This document shows, one piece after another, positions 16,671 to 25,257 of a stretch of 64,000 nucleotides of DNA. Each line of letters starts with the position of its first letter. The stretch's first letter is position 1. Source of the stretch: Pseudomonas viridiflava (GTDB taxonomy: Bacteria; Pseudomonadota; Gammaproteobacteria; Pseudomonadales; Pseudomonadaceae). Where the stretch lies: positions 186,001-250,000 of the forward strand of contig NZ_UUOC01000050.1 of the NCBI RefSeq assembly GCF_900590755.1, in the 5' to 3' direction. A model generated the notes under the pieces. The model was given only the letters and a program-made list of their open reading frames with translations, had not been told where the DNA came from and made no database searches. Position numbers and translations under genes: made by a program.

Positions 16671-18521
16671 TCAGACAGCCCCATCGATGACCTTGCGATA
16701 AAACGCCCACTCTTTCTCCAGCGCATCGGCCTGGTTCGTTGCCTTACGGAAGCCATGGCGTTCGTCGGGGTAGAAGTGGGCTTCTGCGGGGATGCCTTTG
16801 GCTTGCAGGGCGTGGAGCATGGCGCGGGTTTGTTCGGGGACGACCACGGCGTCCAGTTCGCCCTGGAAGAAAATCACCGGCACGCGAATGTTTCCGGCAT
16901 GCAGCAATGGCGTGCGAGCTTTGTAGCGTTCGATATCTTCTTCGGGATCGCCGATCAGCCAATCCAGGTAGTCGCTTTCGAATTTGTGCGTCGCCGCGCT
17001 CAAGGCGATCGGGTCGCTGACGCCATACAGGCTGGCACCGGCGCGGAACACCGTGTGGAAGGCCAGGGCGCACAACGTGGTGTAGCCGCCTGCGCTACCG
17101 CCACGAATGAATGCCTGCTCCGGGTTGATCAAACCGCGCTCCGCCAAATGCCGGACTACCGCGCAGGCATCCTCGACATCCGCCACACCCCAGTTCAAAT
17201 GCAGACTTTGCCGATACGCGCGACCGTAGCCGGTGCTGCCGCGATAGTTGAGGTCTGCGACCGCGAAGCCGCGCTGGGTCCAGTATTGAATCTTCGGGTC
17301 CAGCACCGGATAGCACGCCGACGTCGGGCCACCGTGGATGAACACCACCAGTGGCGGCGTCTCTATGGCGTTCATCGCCGGATAGAAGTAACCATGAGCG
17401 TCGCCATCGCCGCTCTTGTAGCGCAGGGTCTGTGGGCAACTGATCTGTTCTGCTGGCAGCGGCGCAACACCACCGGCCAGAACCTGAACGCTATGATCCG
17501 CACGACTGATCGCCAACACGGCCGAAGGGCTGGTCGCTGAGGCTGCGATGCAATAAACGTGTTGATCGTCGATTGCCAGGCTGCGAAATCGACTGTAATC
17601 GCCGCTGAAATCTTCCAGCGTGCCGTGGCTGTCGCGCATGCCCAACACCCCGACGCCGTCTTCCGACCAGGTGGCGAGGTAAGCACCGTTCTGCAACGGC
17701 AACCAGCTGCGACCGCCCAGTTGCCAGGGCGCTGGCGCATGGTCTGCGTCGCCAGCCTTGAGATGAGTCAGGCCGAACGAGCCCTCGACGCAAGGCTGCC
17801 AGTAGCCGCCCTGATCGCTCAGGCAATACAGGCGGCCCATGGAATCGAAACGCGCTTGCTGGATGGATTCTTCTTCGCGGTCGCCCGCCAGACAGCGGGG
17901 CTCTGACCAGCCGCCAGTGGCCTGACGCTTGCTGCTCATCAGCAACGTGCTGGTCCAGGGCTGGTGCGGCTTCTGCCATTCAATCCAGGCCAGACGCTGA
18001 CCATCCGGGCTCATGGTGGGCGACGCATAAAAATCCGCGCCTCGGGCCAGCACCAGACGCTTGCCGTTGGCAACGTCAATACTGACCATTTGATGAGTAT
18101 CTTTATCTTCCTCCACGGCCAGAATCTGACCGTTGGCAAACACCAGGTCACCGTAGCGTTTTTTGCCAGTGGTGATGGCTTCGGGCAGGCCTTCCTCTTC
18201 GAACTCGTCCCAGACCAGAGGCTGACGATACAGCTGCTGATCACTTTCGTTGACGAACACCAGGGTATCGTCGGTCAGGCAGAAGGACCCGCCGCCATAT
18301 TCATAAACCCGGCTGCGCACGCTGAAGCCGTCAGGTGTCAGGCAAGTCAGCTTGTCTTCAAGCCAGCGCCAGATGCGACTTGCGCCATCTTCCGGCCGGT
18401 ATTCATTCCAGAACAAGCCCAGCGGGCTGACCGCGAGCTCGGCGAAATCAACGCCGGCGGCGACCGCCTGGGCAGCGGTGAAGGTGTCAGGATTTGGCGA
18501 TGAGGCGCGAGTTTCTGTCAT
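16671..18521 (-). CDS. pqqH: S9 prolyl-oligopeptidase family peptidase of the pqq cluster
   Basis: About 616 residues from ATG 18521 (MTETRASSPNPDTFTAAQAV); the frame is open to 18584 but MTET matches the family start, overlapping pqqE by 35 bp. N-terminal beta-propeller region, then alpha/beta hydrolase with oxyanion region VVFIHGGPTSACYPV, nucleophile elbow GGSAGGY, acid GELDAVV and catalytic His in DERHGF. In fluorescent pseudomonads this gene is the last of pqqFABCDEH; it probably trims peptide remnants of PqqA or acts as a general dipeptidyl/acylaminoacyl peptidase. Role in PQQ synthesis is accessory and not firmly established. Confidence 0.85.
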   Translation of the reverse strand: MTETRASSPNPDTFTAAQAVAAGVDFAELAVSPLGLFWNEYRPEDGASRIWRWLEDKLTCLTPDGFSVRSRVYEYGGGSFCLTDDTLVFVNESDQQLYRQPLVWDEFEEEGLPEAITTGKKRYGDLVFANGQILAVEEDKDTHQMVSIDVANGKRLVLARGADFYASPTMSPDGQRLAWIEWQKPHQPWTSTLLMSSKRQATGGWSEPRCLAGDREEESIQQARFDSMGRLYCLSDQGGYWQPCVEGSFGLTHLKAGDADHAPAPWQLGGRSWLPLQNGAYLATWSEDGVGVLGMRDSHGTLEDFSGDYSRFRSLAIDDQHVYCIAASATSPSAVLAISRADHSVQVLAGGVAPLPAEQISCPQTLRYKSGDGDAHGYFYPAMNAIETPPLVVFIHGGPTSACYPVLDPKIQYWTQRGFAVADLNYRGSTGYGRAYRQSLHLNWGVADVEDACAVVRHLAERGLINPEQAFIRGGSAGGYTTLCALAFHTVFRAGASLYGVSDPIALSAATHKFESDYLDWLIGDPEEDIERYKARTPLLHAGNIRVPVIFFQGELDAVVVPEQTRAMLHALQAKGIPAEAHFYPDERHGFRKATNQADALEKEWAFYRKVIDGAV

Positions 18522-19674
18522 TGCGAAAGGCCAACTGCTCAATGGTTTGAGTAGCATACTCGGCTTCCTCGCGAGCCTGCACAATCATCCCGTGATGAGG
18601 CGATTTGCTGCACACCGGATCGGCATTGGCGGCATCGCCGGTGAGCATGAATGCCTGGCAACGGCAGCCGCCGAAGTCCTTTTCTTTCTCGTCACAGGAA
18701 CGGCACGGCTCGGGCATCCAGTCGTAACCCCGGAAGCGGTTGAAGCCGAACGAGTCGTACCAGATGTGCTGCATCGTGTGCTCGCGCACGTTGGGAAACT
18801 GCATCGGCATTTGCCGCGCGCCGTGGCAGGGCAGGGCGGTGCCATCCGGCGTGACGGTCAGAAAGATACTGCCCCAGCCATTCATGCAGGCTTTTGGTCG
18901 TTCTTCGTAGTAGTCGGGGGTGACGAAGATCAGCTTGCACGGATGATTCTCGGCGGCCAGCTTGTCGCGGTACTCGTTGGTGACCCGTTCAGCGCGCACC
19001 AACTGGTCTTTGGTGGGCAGCAGGCCTTCACGGTTCAAGTGCGCCCAGCCGTAGAACTGACAGGTGGCCAGCTCAACGAAGTCCGCTTCGAGGGCGATGC
19101 AAAGCTCGATGATTTTATCGATCTTGTCGATGTTGTGTCGGTGGGTAACGAAGTTCAGCACCATCGGGTAGCCGTGCTTCTTCACGGCGCGGGCCATTTC
19201 CAGTTTCTGCGCGAAAGCTTTTTTCGAGCCTGCGAGCATGTTGTTCACTTGCTCGTCGCTGGCCTGGAAACTGATCTGGATGTGATCGAGACCGGCCTCC
19301 TTGAAGTCGATGATTTTCTGCTCGGTCAGGCCGATGCCAGAGGTGATCAGGTTGGTGTAATAACCCAGGCGGCGGGCTTCGGCGATCAGCTCGGCCAGGT
19401 CCTGACGCACTAGCGGTTCGCCGCCGGAAAAACCGATCTGCGCCGCGCCCATCTGCCGGGCTTCACGCATCACTTTGAACCACTGCTCGGTGGTCAATTC
19501 CTGACCCTGCTTGGCAAAGTCCAAAGGGTTGGAGCAGTACGGGCATTGCAGCGGGCAGCGGTAGGTCAGCTCGGCCAGCAGCCACAGCGGCAGACCGACC
19601 TCGGGTTTGGGCGGAATCTTCAGGGCAGACGCTGCCAGGTTCGACTCAGACAAGGTCGATCCAGTGTTCGGCAC
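18487..19674 (-). CDS. pqqE: PqqA peptide cyclase PqqE (radical SAM)
   Basis: 395 residues. Radical-SAM motif C40-x3-C44-x2-C47 (RCPLQCPYCSN), GGEP at FSGGEPLVR, and C-terminal SPASM cysteines (CHGARQM, CRSCDEKEKDFGGCRCQ, CSK) for auxiliary clusters. It forms the Glu-Tyr C-C crosslink in PqqA, the first committed step of PQQ synthesis, with PqqD as peptide chaperone. The start at 19674 overlaps pqqD by 29 bp. Full length for the family. Confidence 0.95.
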   Translation of the reverse strand: MPNTGSTLSESNLAASALKIPPKPEVGLPLWLLAELTYRCPLQCPYCSNPLDFAKQGQELTTEQWFKVMREARQMGAAQIGFSGGEPLVRQDLAELIAEARRLGYYTNLITSGIGLTEQKIIDFKEAGLDHIQISFQASDEQVNNMLAGSKKAFAQKLEMARAVKKHGYPMVLNFVTHRHNIDKIDKIIELCIALEADFVELATCQFYGWAHLNREGLLPTKDQLVRAERVTNEYRDKLAAENHPCKLIFVTPDYYEERPKACMNGWGSIFLTVTPDGTALPCHGARQMPMQFPNVREHTMQHIWYDSFGFNRFRGYDWMPEPCRSCDEKEKDFGGCRCQAFMLTGDAANADPVCSKSPHHGMIVQAREEAEYATQTIEQLAFRNDRNSRLIAKS

Positions 19675-19921
19675 GGGCCACCTCCATGAATTGCTCGACG
19701 TCGGTGCCGAGTTCGGGAAAGCCCGGAAATTGCTCGTTCAGGGCGTCGATGATTGCGCTCACACTGCGCTGACCATCGATCAGACCGCCAATGGCGCTGG
19801 CGCTCTCATTGAGTTTGATCATGCCTTCGGGGTAGAGCAGCACGTGGCCGTTCTGCGCCGGTTCGAACTGGAAGCGATAGCCGCGACGCCAGCTCGGCGT
19901 TTGTTGTCGATCGAAGCTCAT
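19646..19921 (-). CDS. pqqD: PqqA-binding chaperone PqqD
   Basis: 91 residues (MSFDRQQTPSWRRGYRFQFEPAQNGHVLLYPEGMIKLNESA..). The winged-helix RiPP recognition element is recognisable, with the YPEGMIKLNESA strand-helix core and the C-terminal AREHWIDLV-type end. It presents PqqA to PqqE. ATG overlaps the pqqC stop by 4 bp (ATGA) and its end overlaps pqqE, so pqqC, D and E are translationally coupled. Confidence 0.95.
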   Translation of the reverse strand: MSFDRQQTPSWRRGYRFQFEPAQNGHVLLYPEGMIKLNESASAIGGLIDGQRSVSAIIDALNEQFPGFPELGTDVEQFMEVARAEHWIDLV

Positions 19922-20673
19922 AGGGCAATCCCCTTATGCCAGACCCGTTGGTCGGTGACGCTGTGGTAAGGCGGGCGGTTCAGCTCGTAGGCCATGCTCA
20001 TGGCATCCAGCATGCTCCACAAAATGTCGAGTTTGAACTGCAGGATTTCCAGCATGCGTTGCTGGCCTTCGTAGGTGGTGTAGTGCTGCAGCGTGATCGC
20101 CAGCCCATGTTCCACATCACGCCGGGCCTGGCCGAGGCGGGTACGGAAATATTCGTAGCCAGTGGGGTCGATCCACGGGTAATGCTGCGGCCAGCTGTCC
20201 AGACGCGACTGGTGGATTTGCGGCGCGAACAGTTCGGTCAGCGAGCTGCTGGCCGCTTCCTGCCAGTTGGCGCGGCGCGCGAAGTTGACGTAAGCGTCCA
20301 CGGCAAAGCGCACGCCGGGCAGCACCAGTTCCTGGGAGCGCAACTGGTCCGGGTCCAGCCCCACGGCTTGGCCCAAACGCAGCCAGGCTTCGATGCCGCC
20401 GTCTTCGCCGGGGGCGCCGTCGTGATCCAGCAGACGCTGAATCCACTCGCGACGGATTTCACGATCCGGGCAGTTGGCCAGAATCGCCGCATCTTTCAGG
20501 GGGATGTTCACCTGATAGTAGAAGCGGTTGGCGACCCAGCCCTGTATCTGCTCGCGGGTTGCACGGCCCTCATACATCGCCACGTGGTACGGGTGATAGA
20601 TGTGGTAATACGCGCCTTTGGCACGCAATGCCTGTTCGAATTCAGCGGGGGACAGCGGCGTTGCTTCGCTCAT
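19918..20673 (-). CDS. pqqC: pyrroloquinoline-quinone synthase PqqC
   Basis: 251 residues from ATG 20673 (MSEATPLSPAEFEQALRAKGAYYHIYHPYHVAMYEG), preferred over 20688 because GAGAG lies 6 nt upstream. Cofactorless oxidase of TENA/haem-oxygenase-like fold that performs the final 8-electron oxidation and ring closure of AHQQ to PQQ. Conserved motifs HIYHPYH, NRFYYQ, IPLKDAAILANCP and the C-terminal LNRPPYHSVTDQRVWHKGI are all present. Preceded by a REP hairpin in the pqqB-pqqC gap. Confidence 0.95.
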   Translation of the reverse strand: MSEATPLSPAEFEQALRAKGAYYHIYHPYHVAMYEGRATREQIQGWVANRFYYQVNIPLKDAAILANCPDREIRREWIQRLLDHDGAPGEDGGIEAWLRLGQAVGLDPDQLRSQELVLPGVRFAVDAYVNFARRANWQEAASSSLTELFAPQIHQSRLDSWPQHYPWIDPTGYEYFRTRLGQARRDVEHGLAITLQHYTTYEGQQRMLEILQFKLDILWSMLDAMSMAYELNRPPYHSVTDQRVWHKGIAL

Positions 20674-20718
20674 GTCGGCTCTCTTCAAACAAAATATAAA
20701 TATCAGATTGAAATGATT

Positions 20719-20814
20719 CCTGTGGGACCGGCTTTAGCCGGGAAGGGGCCGGTGCATTCACCGACTCTGTATCTTCAGATATACCGCCTTCCCGGCTAAA
20801 GCCGGTCCCACAGG
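20719..20814. repeat. REP-type hairpin in the pqqB-pqqC gap
   Basis: Arms TGTGGGACCGGCTTTAGCCG and CGGCTAAAGCCGGTCCCACA. It splits an otherwise tight operon and may attenuate or stabilise the pqq transcript. Confidence 0.85.
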
Positions 20815-20830
20815 GGCACTGCATCGCCTC

Positions 20831-21742
20831 TTACAACTCGATACTCATCCCATCAAACGCCACTTCGACGTTACGTCGCGCCAGTTCTGCGCGCTGGGGG
20901 GAGTCTTCGTCGAGAATCGGGTTGGTGTTGTTGATGTGGATAAGCACCTTGCGCTGCTCGGGCAGGCGTTCCAGCACTTCGAGCATGCCGCCGGGGCCGT
21001 TCTGGGCCAGGTGGCCCATTTCCGTGCCGGTGCGGGTGCCGACGCCACGGCGCTGCATTTCGTCGTCGTCCCACATCGTGCCATCGACCAAAAGGCAGTC
21101 CGCGCCCTGCATTTTTTCCATCAGCGCGTCATCAACCTTGCCCAGCCCAGGCGCGTAGAACAGCTTGCCGCCAGTCTTGAGGTCTTCAACCATCAAACCG
21201 ATGTTGTCGCCCGGGTGCGGATCGAAACGGTGCGGCGAGTAGGGCGGTGCGGCGCTGCGCAGCGGGAAAGGCGTGAAGCGCAGATTCGGGCAAGCTGGAA
21301 TCACAAAGCTGCCTTCGAGCTCGATGCGGTTCCAGTTCAGGCCGCCGTTCCAGTGCTTGAGCATGGTGAACAGCGGGAAGCCGGTGCTCAGGTCTTCGTG
21401 AACCATGTCGGTACACCAGACTTGATGCGGGCAGCCTTCGCGAAGGCTGAGCAGACCAGTGGTGTGATCGATCTGGCTGTCCATCAGGATGATCGCGCTG
21501 ATCCCGGTGTCACGCAGAGCGCGGCCCGGTTGCATCGGCGCGAAGCCCGCCAGTTGCGCGCGGATGTCCGGCGAGGCATTGCACAACACCCAATTGACGC
21601 CATCGTCGGAGATCGCGATAGACGATTGGGTCCGCGCATGAGCACGCAGGCTGCCGTCCCGGAAACCGGCGCAGTTTGCGCAATTGCAGTTCCACTGCGG
21701 GAAACCGCCGCCAGCGGCGGAACCTAGAATCTGGATGTACAT
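20831..21742 (-). CDS. pqqB: PQQ biosynthesis protein PqqB (metallo-hydrolase fold)
   Basis: 303 residues (MYIQILGSAAGGGFPQWNCNCANCAGFRDGS). Metallo-beta-lactamase-like fold with the CxCxxC zinc site near residues 19-24 and MDSQIDHTTGLLSLREG in place of the canonical HxHxDH; GTEMGHLAQNGPGG near the C terminus. It acts as a non-haem iron hydroxylase on the crosslinked Glu-Tyr intermediate. Family length. Separated from pqqA by a terminator-like hairpin, so pqqA can be produced in excess. Confidence 0.95.
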   Translation of the reverse strand: MYIQILGSAAGGGFPQWNCNCANCAGFRDGSLRAHARTQSSIAISDDGVNWVLCNASPDIRAQLAGFAPMQPGRALRDTGISAIILMDSQIDHTTGLLSLREGCPHQVWCTDMVHEDLSTGFPLFTMLKHWNGGLNWNRIELEGSFVIPACPNLRFTPFPLRSAAPPYSPHRFDPHPGDNIGLMVEDLKTGGKLFYAPGLGKVDDALMEKMQGADCLLVDGTMWDDDEMQRRGVGTRTGTEMGHLAQNGPGGMLEVLERLPEQRKVLIHINNTNPILDEDSPQRAELARRNVEVAFDGMSIEL

Positions 21743-21792
21743 GTCAGCTCCAGTGGGGAGGCCTGTTCAAAAATAAAAAGTGCCACAACCAT

Positions 21793-21821
21793 AAAAAAAG
21801 CCCCGGCGAACCGAGGCTTTG
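21793..21821 (-). terminator. intrinsic terminator/attenuator between pqqA and pqqB
   Basis: On the minus strand the sequence reads CAAAGCCTCGG-TTCG-CCGGGGC followed by seven T. The GC stem with UUCG-type tetraloop plus T tract is a textbook rho-independent terminator, 14 bp after pqqA. Partial read-through would give high PqqA peptide relative to the enzymes. Confidence 0.85.
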
Positions 21822-21834
21822 CACCGCGTTGTTA

Positions 21835-21906
21835 TCAACGGCTTGCGAAGTACATGGTGACTTCGAAACCGATACGCAGATCAGTGTAAGCAGGTTTGGT
21901 CCACAT
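21835..21906 (-). CDS. pqqA: PQQ precursor peptide PqqA
   Basis: 23-residue peptide, ATG at 21906 to TGA ending at 21835; start MWTKPAYTDLRIG, then FEVTMYFASR. Glu15 and Tyr19 (E-x3-Y) are the residues crosslinked by PqqE and converted into PQQ. GGAG-type RBS (GGAGTCTCTT) upstream. Gene is followed by the attenuator and then pqqB. Confidence 0.97.
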   Translation of the reverse strand: MWTKPAYTDLRIGFEVTMYFASR

Positions 21907-22059
21907 AAGAGACTCCTTCTGGGTGATTGCAGCGGTGGGTGGTAAATCGTTAGTACCCCAAAGCGGCGATACGTTCGATGGTCAGGCAGCTATGTTACTT
22001 AATTTAACAATTCCTGACTGTCGGATTCATGAACAAAGCTTTTGCAGCTTTGGTAACGA

Positions 22060-24303
22060 TCAGGGTTGTGTCGAGGGTTTTTCCGGGGTGTTGGTCAGGC
22101 ACAACCAGCCCCCTGCGGCCTCGTTGAGGCGGGTGACGGCGTTTGCTAAATCGGCATGGCTGATCTGGCGTAGCGCTTCCCGTAGGCGTGGCAGATAGTC
22201 CGCGTCCCGCCCGGCCATATGCCCTTGCCAGAAGAGTTCGGCGGCGTTGGTGTTCTCCATGGCACCGACATCCAGCTGGGCGATCAGCGCTGTGGTTTGC
22301 GCGCCAAGGTCTGTTTCGCTCACAAGGTCTTTCAGGCTGATCAGAAAGGCTTCGATGTGCTCAACCAGCTGCTGAGCCGATGCGTTGGGCGACTGAACGC
22401 CAAACAGCAGTCCGGCCTGCCCGACGATCTGTCGCAAACCGCTGAATACCGCGTAGCCCAACTGCAGCTCGACCCGCAGGCGTTGATAGAACGGCCCTTG
22501 CGCCAGTTGCGCCAATAACCGCCAGGCGGCTTCGTCAGCGATGGATGAAGTCGGGGCAGGGCAGAACAGCAGGACGGCGCTTTCCGCCGAATCCGAGGGC
22601 TCGGCCCGCCAGTGTTTGCCGATTGGCAGCGTTTTAGGCGGCGATGGCGGTGGGGCTTTCTCGCCGGGTGTTTTAGTTAAAACTGCATCGCAATTCAGTG
22701 ATCCCGAGATGAAGCTTATCCAGCGAGTTGAAGCCCAGAAGCGTGTTATGTCGGTTACTTCTGCGCCCGCTTCGGCACCCAGATAGCGATCGGGCAGGAC
22801 TTTAAGCAATTGGCGTATCGGAATCAGCGGCGGTTCGAGATTGGGCGTGCTTTGGGGCTCAGCCTCTGGGCGATTCAGCAGCGCAAATGCATGCGTCAGA
22901 ATGGCTGGCATGGGCGCCGTGATACCGCTCAATTTCAGTTGCCAGTAATTGCCGTAGGCGGTGAATGCCAGATCCGCCCCTGCTTGCTTTGCGTCGCTAA
23001 CTAGCGGGCGCAGGCTGTACTCGAACCGCTGCCAAAGCGCAGGCTGTGGGTATTGCAGCTGCCAGCGCAGATACACCGCACCTTCAGTGCCATCGCTTGC
23101 TGCGCTTAGGAAGGAATTGGGTTTGGGCAAATGCCAGTCGATTGTTGCTGGCTGGCTTTGAGGTGGTAATTGATCAAGCAGCGCCATGAGGGCCACGCAG
23201 CCTTGATCAGACAGGCCCATCGGCATATTGCGCGCGTGGTGGTGGGCCAGGTCCAGCGGGCTGGCAGTCTCCAGACGTCGGTGTGACAGGCGGTTGTATT
23301 CGGTGCGCAGGGTAGGCCAGGTGGTTTTGAAAAAGGCTAACCAATCCAGAATCGCCATCGACGCCATCGCGGGCAAGCGCGCTCCTACGGATGAAACGCA
23401 TTCTCCTGTAGGAGCGCGCTTGCCCGCGATATCGGGTTCATAGGCGACTCCAATTAAAGCCTGCCCCGCAAACTGATAAACCACCTCGGCTTTAAACGAC
23501 CCAACCCCCTCTGCATGGCTGCCGTTGATCGCATGGCACATGAATGCCACGGCCTCATCGGCACCCGCTGGCAAACCTTCGAATGCAAAAAAATCGCATG
23601 GCATCACAGACCCGCACTCAAGCAGCTTGGGCGGGCTCGTCTGTTCAACCTTCACACCCGCAACGAAATACCCGCCACAAAGCGTTGCCAGCCCTCGCAA
23701 TTCCTCCAGCGATTGCGGCCCGGTCAGGCACAAGGTCATTTGCCCGGCTTGATAAAACCGTCGATAAAAATCCTGCAAGGCCTGTTGAAACGCCTGATCC
23801 GGCACACGAAGGCTGTAGCGGTTGCCCGCATGAAAACCTCGCAGCGGGTGCCGAGCCGACAAGCCTTGCAGCCGTTGCGTTTGCTGACGAGAAGCGGCGT
23901 CCCGCGACCAGGCAATGAACTCGGCGTGCAGCACTTCCCGTTCGCGCAGTTGATCGGGGAGCGTCATGCATGGGTGGGCGAGCATGTCGCACAGCCGCTC
24001 CAGCCCTTGGGCAAAGCTGGCGGGCGGCAGTTCGAAGAAAAAGTCGGTGGTCCGCTCCCGGGTGCTGGCATTGATCTGCCCGCCGTGACGCTGGACGAAG
24101 GTCATCAGCTTTTCGTCGTCGGCGAAGCGCTTGGTACCGAGGAAGAACAGATGCTCAAGAAAATGCGCCAGCCCCGGCCAGGCGGCTGGCACATCATGAC
24201 TCCCCGCCGCCACCCGCAACGACGCCGCACAGCGCTTGAACCGTGGGGCGTGGCACAGCACAACATTCAGGCCGTTGGCGAGGGTCAGGTGTTGGGTGGA
24301 CAT
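22060..24303 (-). CDS. pqqF: M16 zinc peptidase PqqF with an in-frame REP insertion
   Basis: 747 residues. N-terminal M16A catalytic domain with inverted zinc motif H47-F-L-E50-H51 and a downstream acidic helix (LREREVLHAEFIAWSRD, around 119-135); inactive C-terminal M16 domains follow. It is thought to cut the crosslinked PqqA to release the Glu-Tyr unit. Residues about 291-314 (DIAGKRAPTGECVSSVGARL..) are the translation of a 65-bp REP palindrome inserted in frame between two M16 domains; the frame stays open. Located upstream of pqqA on the same strand with its own 150-bp gap. Confidence 0.9.
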   Translation of the reverse strand: MSTQHLTLANGLNVVLCHAPRFKRCAASLRVAAGSHDVPAAWPGLAHFLEHLFFLGTKRFADDEKLMTFVQRHGGQINASTRERTTDFFFELPPASFAQGLERLCDMLAHPCMTLPDQLREREVLHAEFIAWSRDAASRQQTQRLQGLSARHPLRGFHAGNRYSLRVPDQAFQQALQDFYRRFYQAGQMTLCLTGPQSLEELRGLATLCGGYFVAGVKVEQTSPPKLLECGSVMPCDFFAFEGLPAGADEAVAFMCHAINGSHAEGVGSFKAEVVYQFAGQALIGVAYEPDIAGKRAPTGECVSSVGARLPAMASMAILDWLAFFKTTWPTLRTEYNRLSHRRLETASPLDLAHHHARNMPMGLSDQGCVALMALLDQLPPQSQPATIDWHLPKPNSFLSAASDGTEGAVYLRWQLQYPQPALWQRFEYSLRPLVSDAKQAGADLAFTAYGNYWQLKLSGITAPMPAILTHAFALLNRPEAEPQSTPNLEPPLIPIRQLLKVLPDRYLGAEAGAEVTDITRFWASTRWISFISGSLNCDAVLTKTPGEKAPPPSPPKTLPIGKHWRAEPSDSAESAVLLFCPAPTSSIADEAAWRLLAQLAQGPFYQRLRVELQLGYAVFSGLRQIVGQAGLLFGVQSPNASAQQLVEHIEAFLISLKDLVSETDLGAQTTALIAQLDVGAMENTNAAELFWQGHMAGRDADYLPRLREALRQISHADLANAVTRLNEAAGGWLCLTNTPEKPSTQP
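23366..23430. repeat. REP element inside the pqqF coding sequence
   Basis: Perfect 23-bp inverted arms at 23366-23388 and 23408-23430 (ATCGCGGGCAAGCGCGCTCC.. / complement) with a 19-nt centre. It is identical in class to units of the dgcA-dgcB array. It is the only REP found within a gene here and its length keeps the pqqF frame. Confidence 0.95.
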
Positions 24304-24363
24304 GAGCGTTCCGATTGGGGGGATCGGGTCATGCTAGCGGAATTCTTGAGACCAATACTATTT

Positions 24364-24439
24364 CTGTAGGAGCTGCCGAAGGCTGCGAATCGCGGTGGAT
24401 CAGATGAATCCATTCGCAGCCTTCGGCAGCTCCTACAGG
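24364..24439. repeat. REP-type hairpin downstream of davA
   Basis: Arms CTGTAGGAGCTGCCGAAGGC and GCCTTCGGCAGCTCCTACAG. It abuts the davA stop codon (24442) and lies between davA and the pqqF start. Confidence 0.85.
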
Positions 24440-24441
24440 GT

Positions 24442-25242
24442 TCAGTCCTCGCTCAACCCCGCGTAAAACCCCGGCCTGCGATCATTGAAATAGGTATTGA
24501 TCGACCGTGATTGCTCCATCAATTGCCGATCCAGAGTGCCGATGATCAGGCTTTCCTCTTGCGCCGCCAGTGCCAAACGGCTGCCGTCGGGGGCGCAGAG
24601 GCTGCTCAGGCCGCAGTAGTGGATGTCCCCTTCGCTGCCGCAGTAATTGGCGTAGGCCACGAAACACTGGTTTTCGTAGGCTCGGGCGCGGATGGTGATG
24701 TCGGCGACAAAGTCATACGGTGCCATGTTCGCGGTCGGTACCAGAATCACTTCAGCTCCGGCCAGCGCCAGACGCCGGGTGTTTTCCGGAAACTCCACGT
24801 CGTAGCAGATCAGAAAACCCAGCCGCCAGCCGTTCAGCTCGATAATCGGGAAGCGATCTTCGCCCGGCCGGAACATCGCTTTATCCAGGTCGCCATACAG
24901 ATGCGTCTTGCGGTAATTGCACAAGGTCTGGCCGTGGGCGTCGATCAGCTGGATTGAGTTGTACACCTGCTCGTCGGCGCTCAGTTCGGGGTAGCCGTAG
25001 AGGATTGCGATGCCGTTGGCCTTGGCAATCGCCGCGATATCCCCCGCTGCAAAACCATCGTTAGGCTGCGCCAGAGCGCGGGCGGCCTCGGCGCCGATGT
25101 TGTAGCCGGTGAGGAACATTTCCGGGCACACCAATAGCTGCGCACCCTGGGCTGCTGCATCATGCGCCTGCTGTTCCAGACGCTGCAGATTGCCACCGAT
25201 ATTCAGCGGCAGCGGCGGGCATTGGTACAAAGCGATGCGCAT
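24442..25242 (-). CDS. davA: 5-aminopentanamidase (delta-aminovaleramidase) DavA
   Basis: 266 residues of the nitrilase superfamily with the Glu-Lys-Cys triad: E41 (VCPEMFLTGYNIG), K112 (NYRKTHLYGDLD), C146 (GFLICYDVEFPEN). Closely resembles P. putida DavA, which hydrolyses 5-aminopentanamide to 5-aminovalerate in L-lysine catabolism. davB lies 15 bp upstream on the same strand and makes its substrate. RBS AGAGG is well placed before ATG 25242. Confidence 0.92.
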   Translation of the reverse strand: MRIALYQCPPLPLNIGGNLQRLEQQAHDAAAQGAQLLVCPEMFLTGYNIGAEAARALAQPNDGFAAGDIAAIAKANGIAILYGYPELSADEQVYNSIQLIDAHGQTLCNYRKTHLYGDLDKAMFRPGEDRFPIIELNGWRLGFLICYDVEFPENTRRLALAGAEVILVPTANMAPYDFVADITIRARAYENQCFVAYANYCGSEGDIHYCGLSSLCAPDGSRLALAAQEESLIIGTLDRQLMEQSRSINTYFNDRRPGFYAGLSED

Positions 25243-25257
25243 GGGGTTGCCTCTTGT

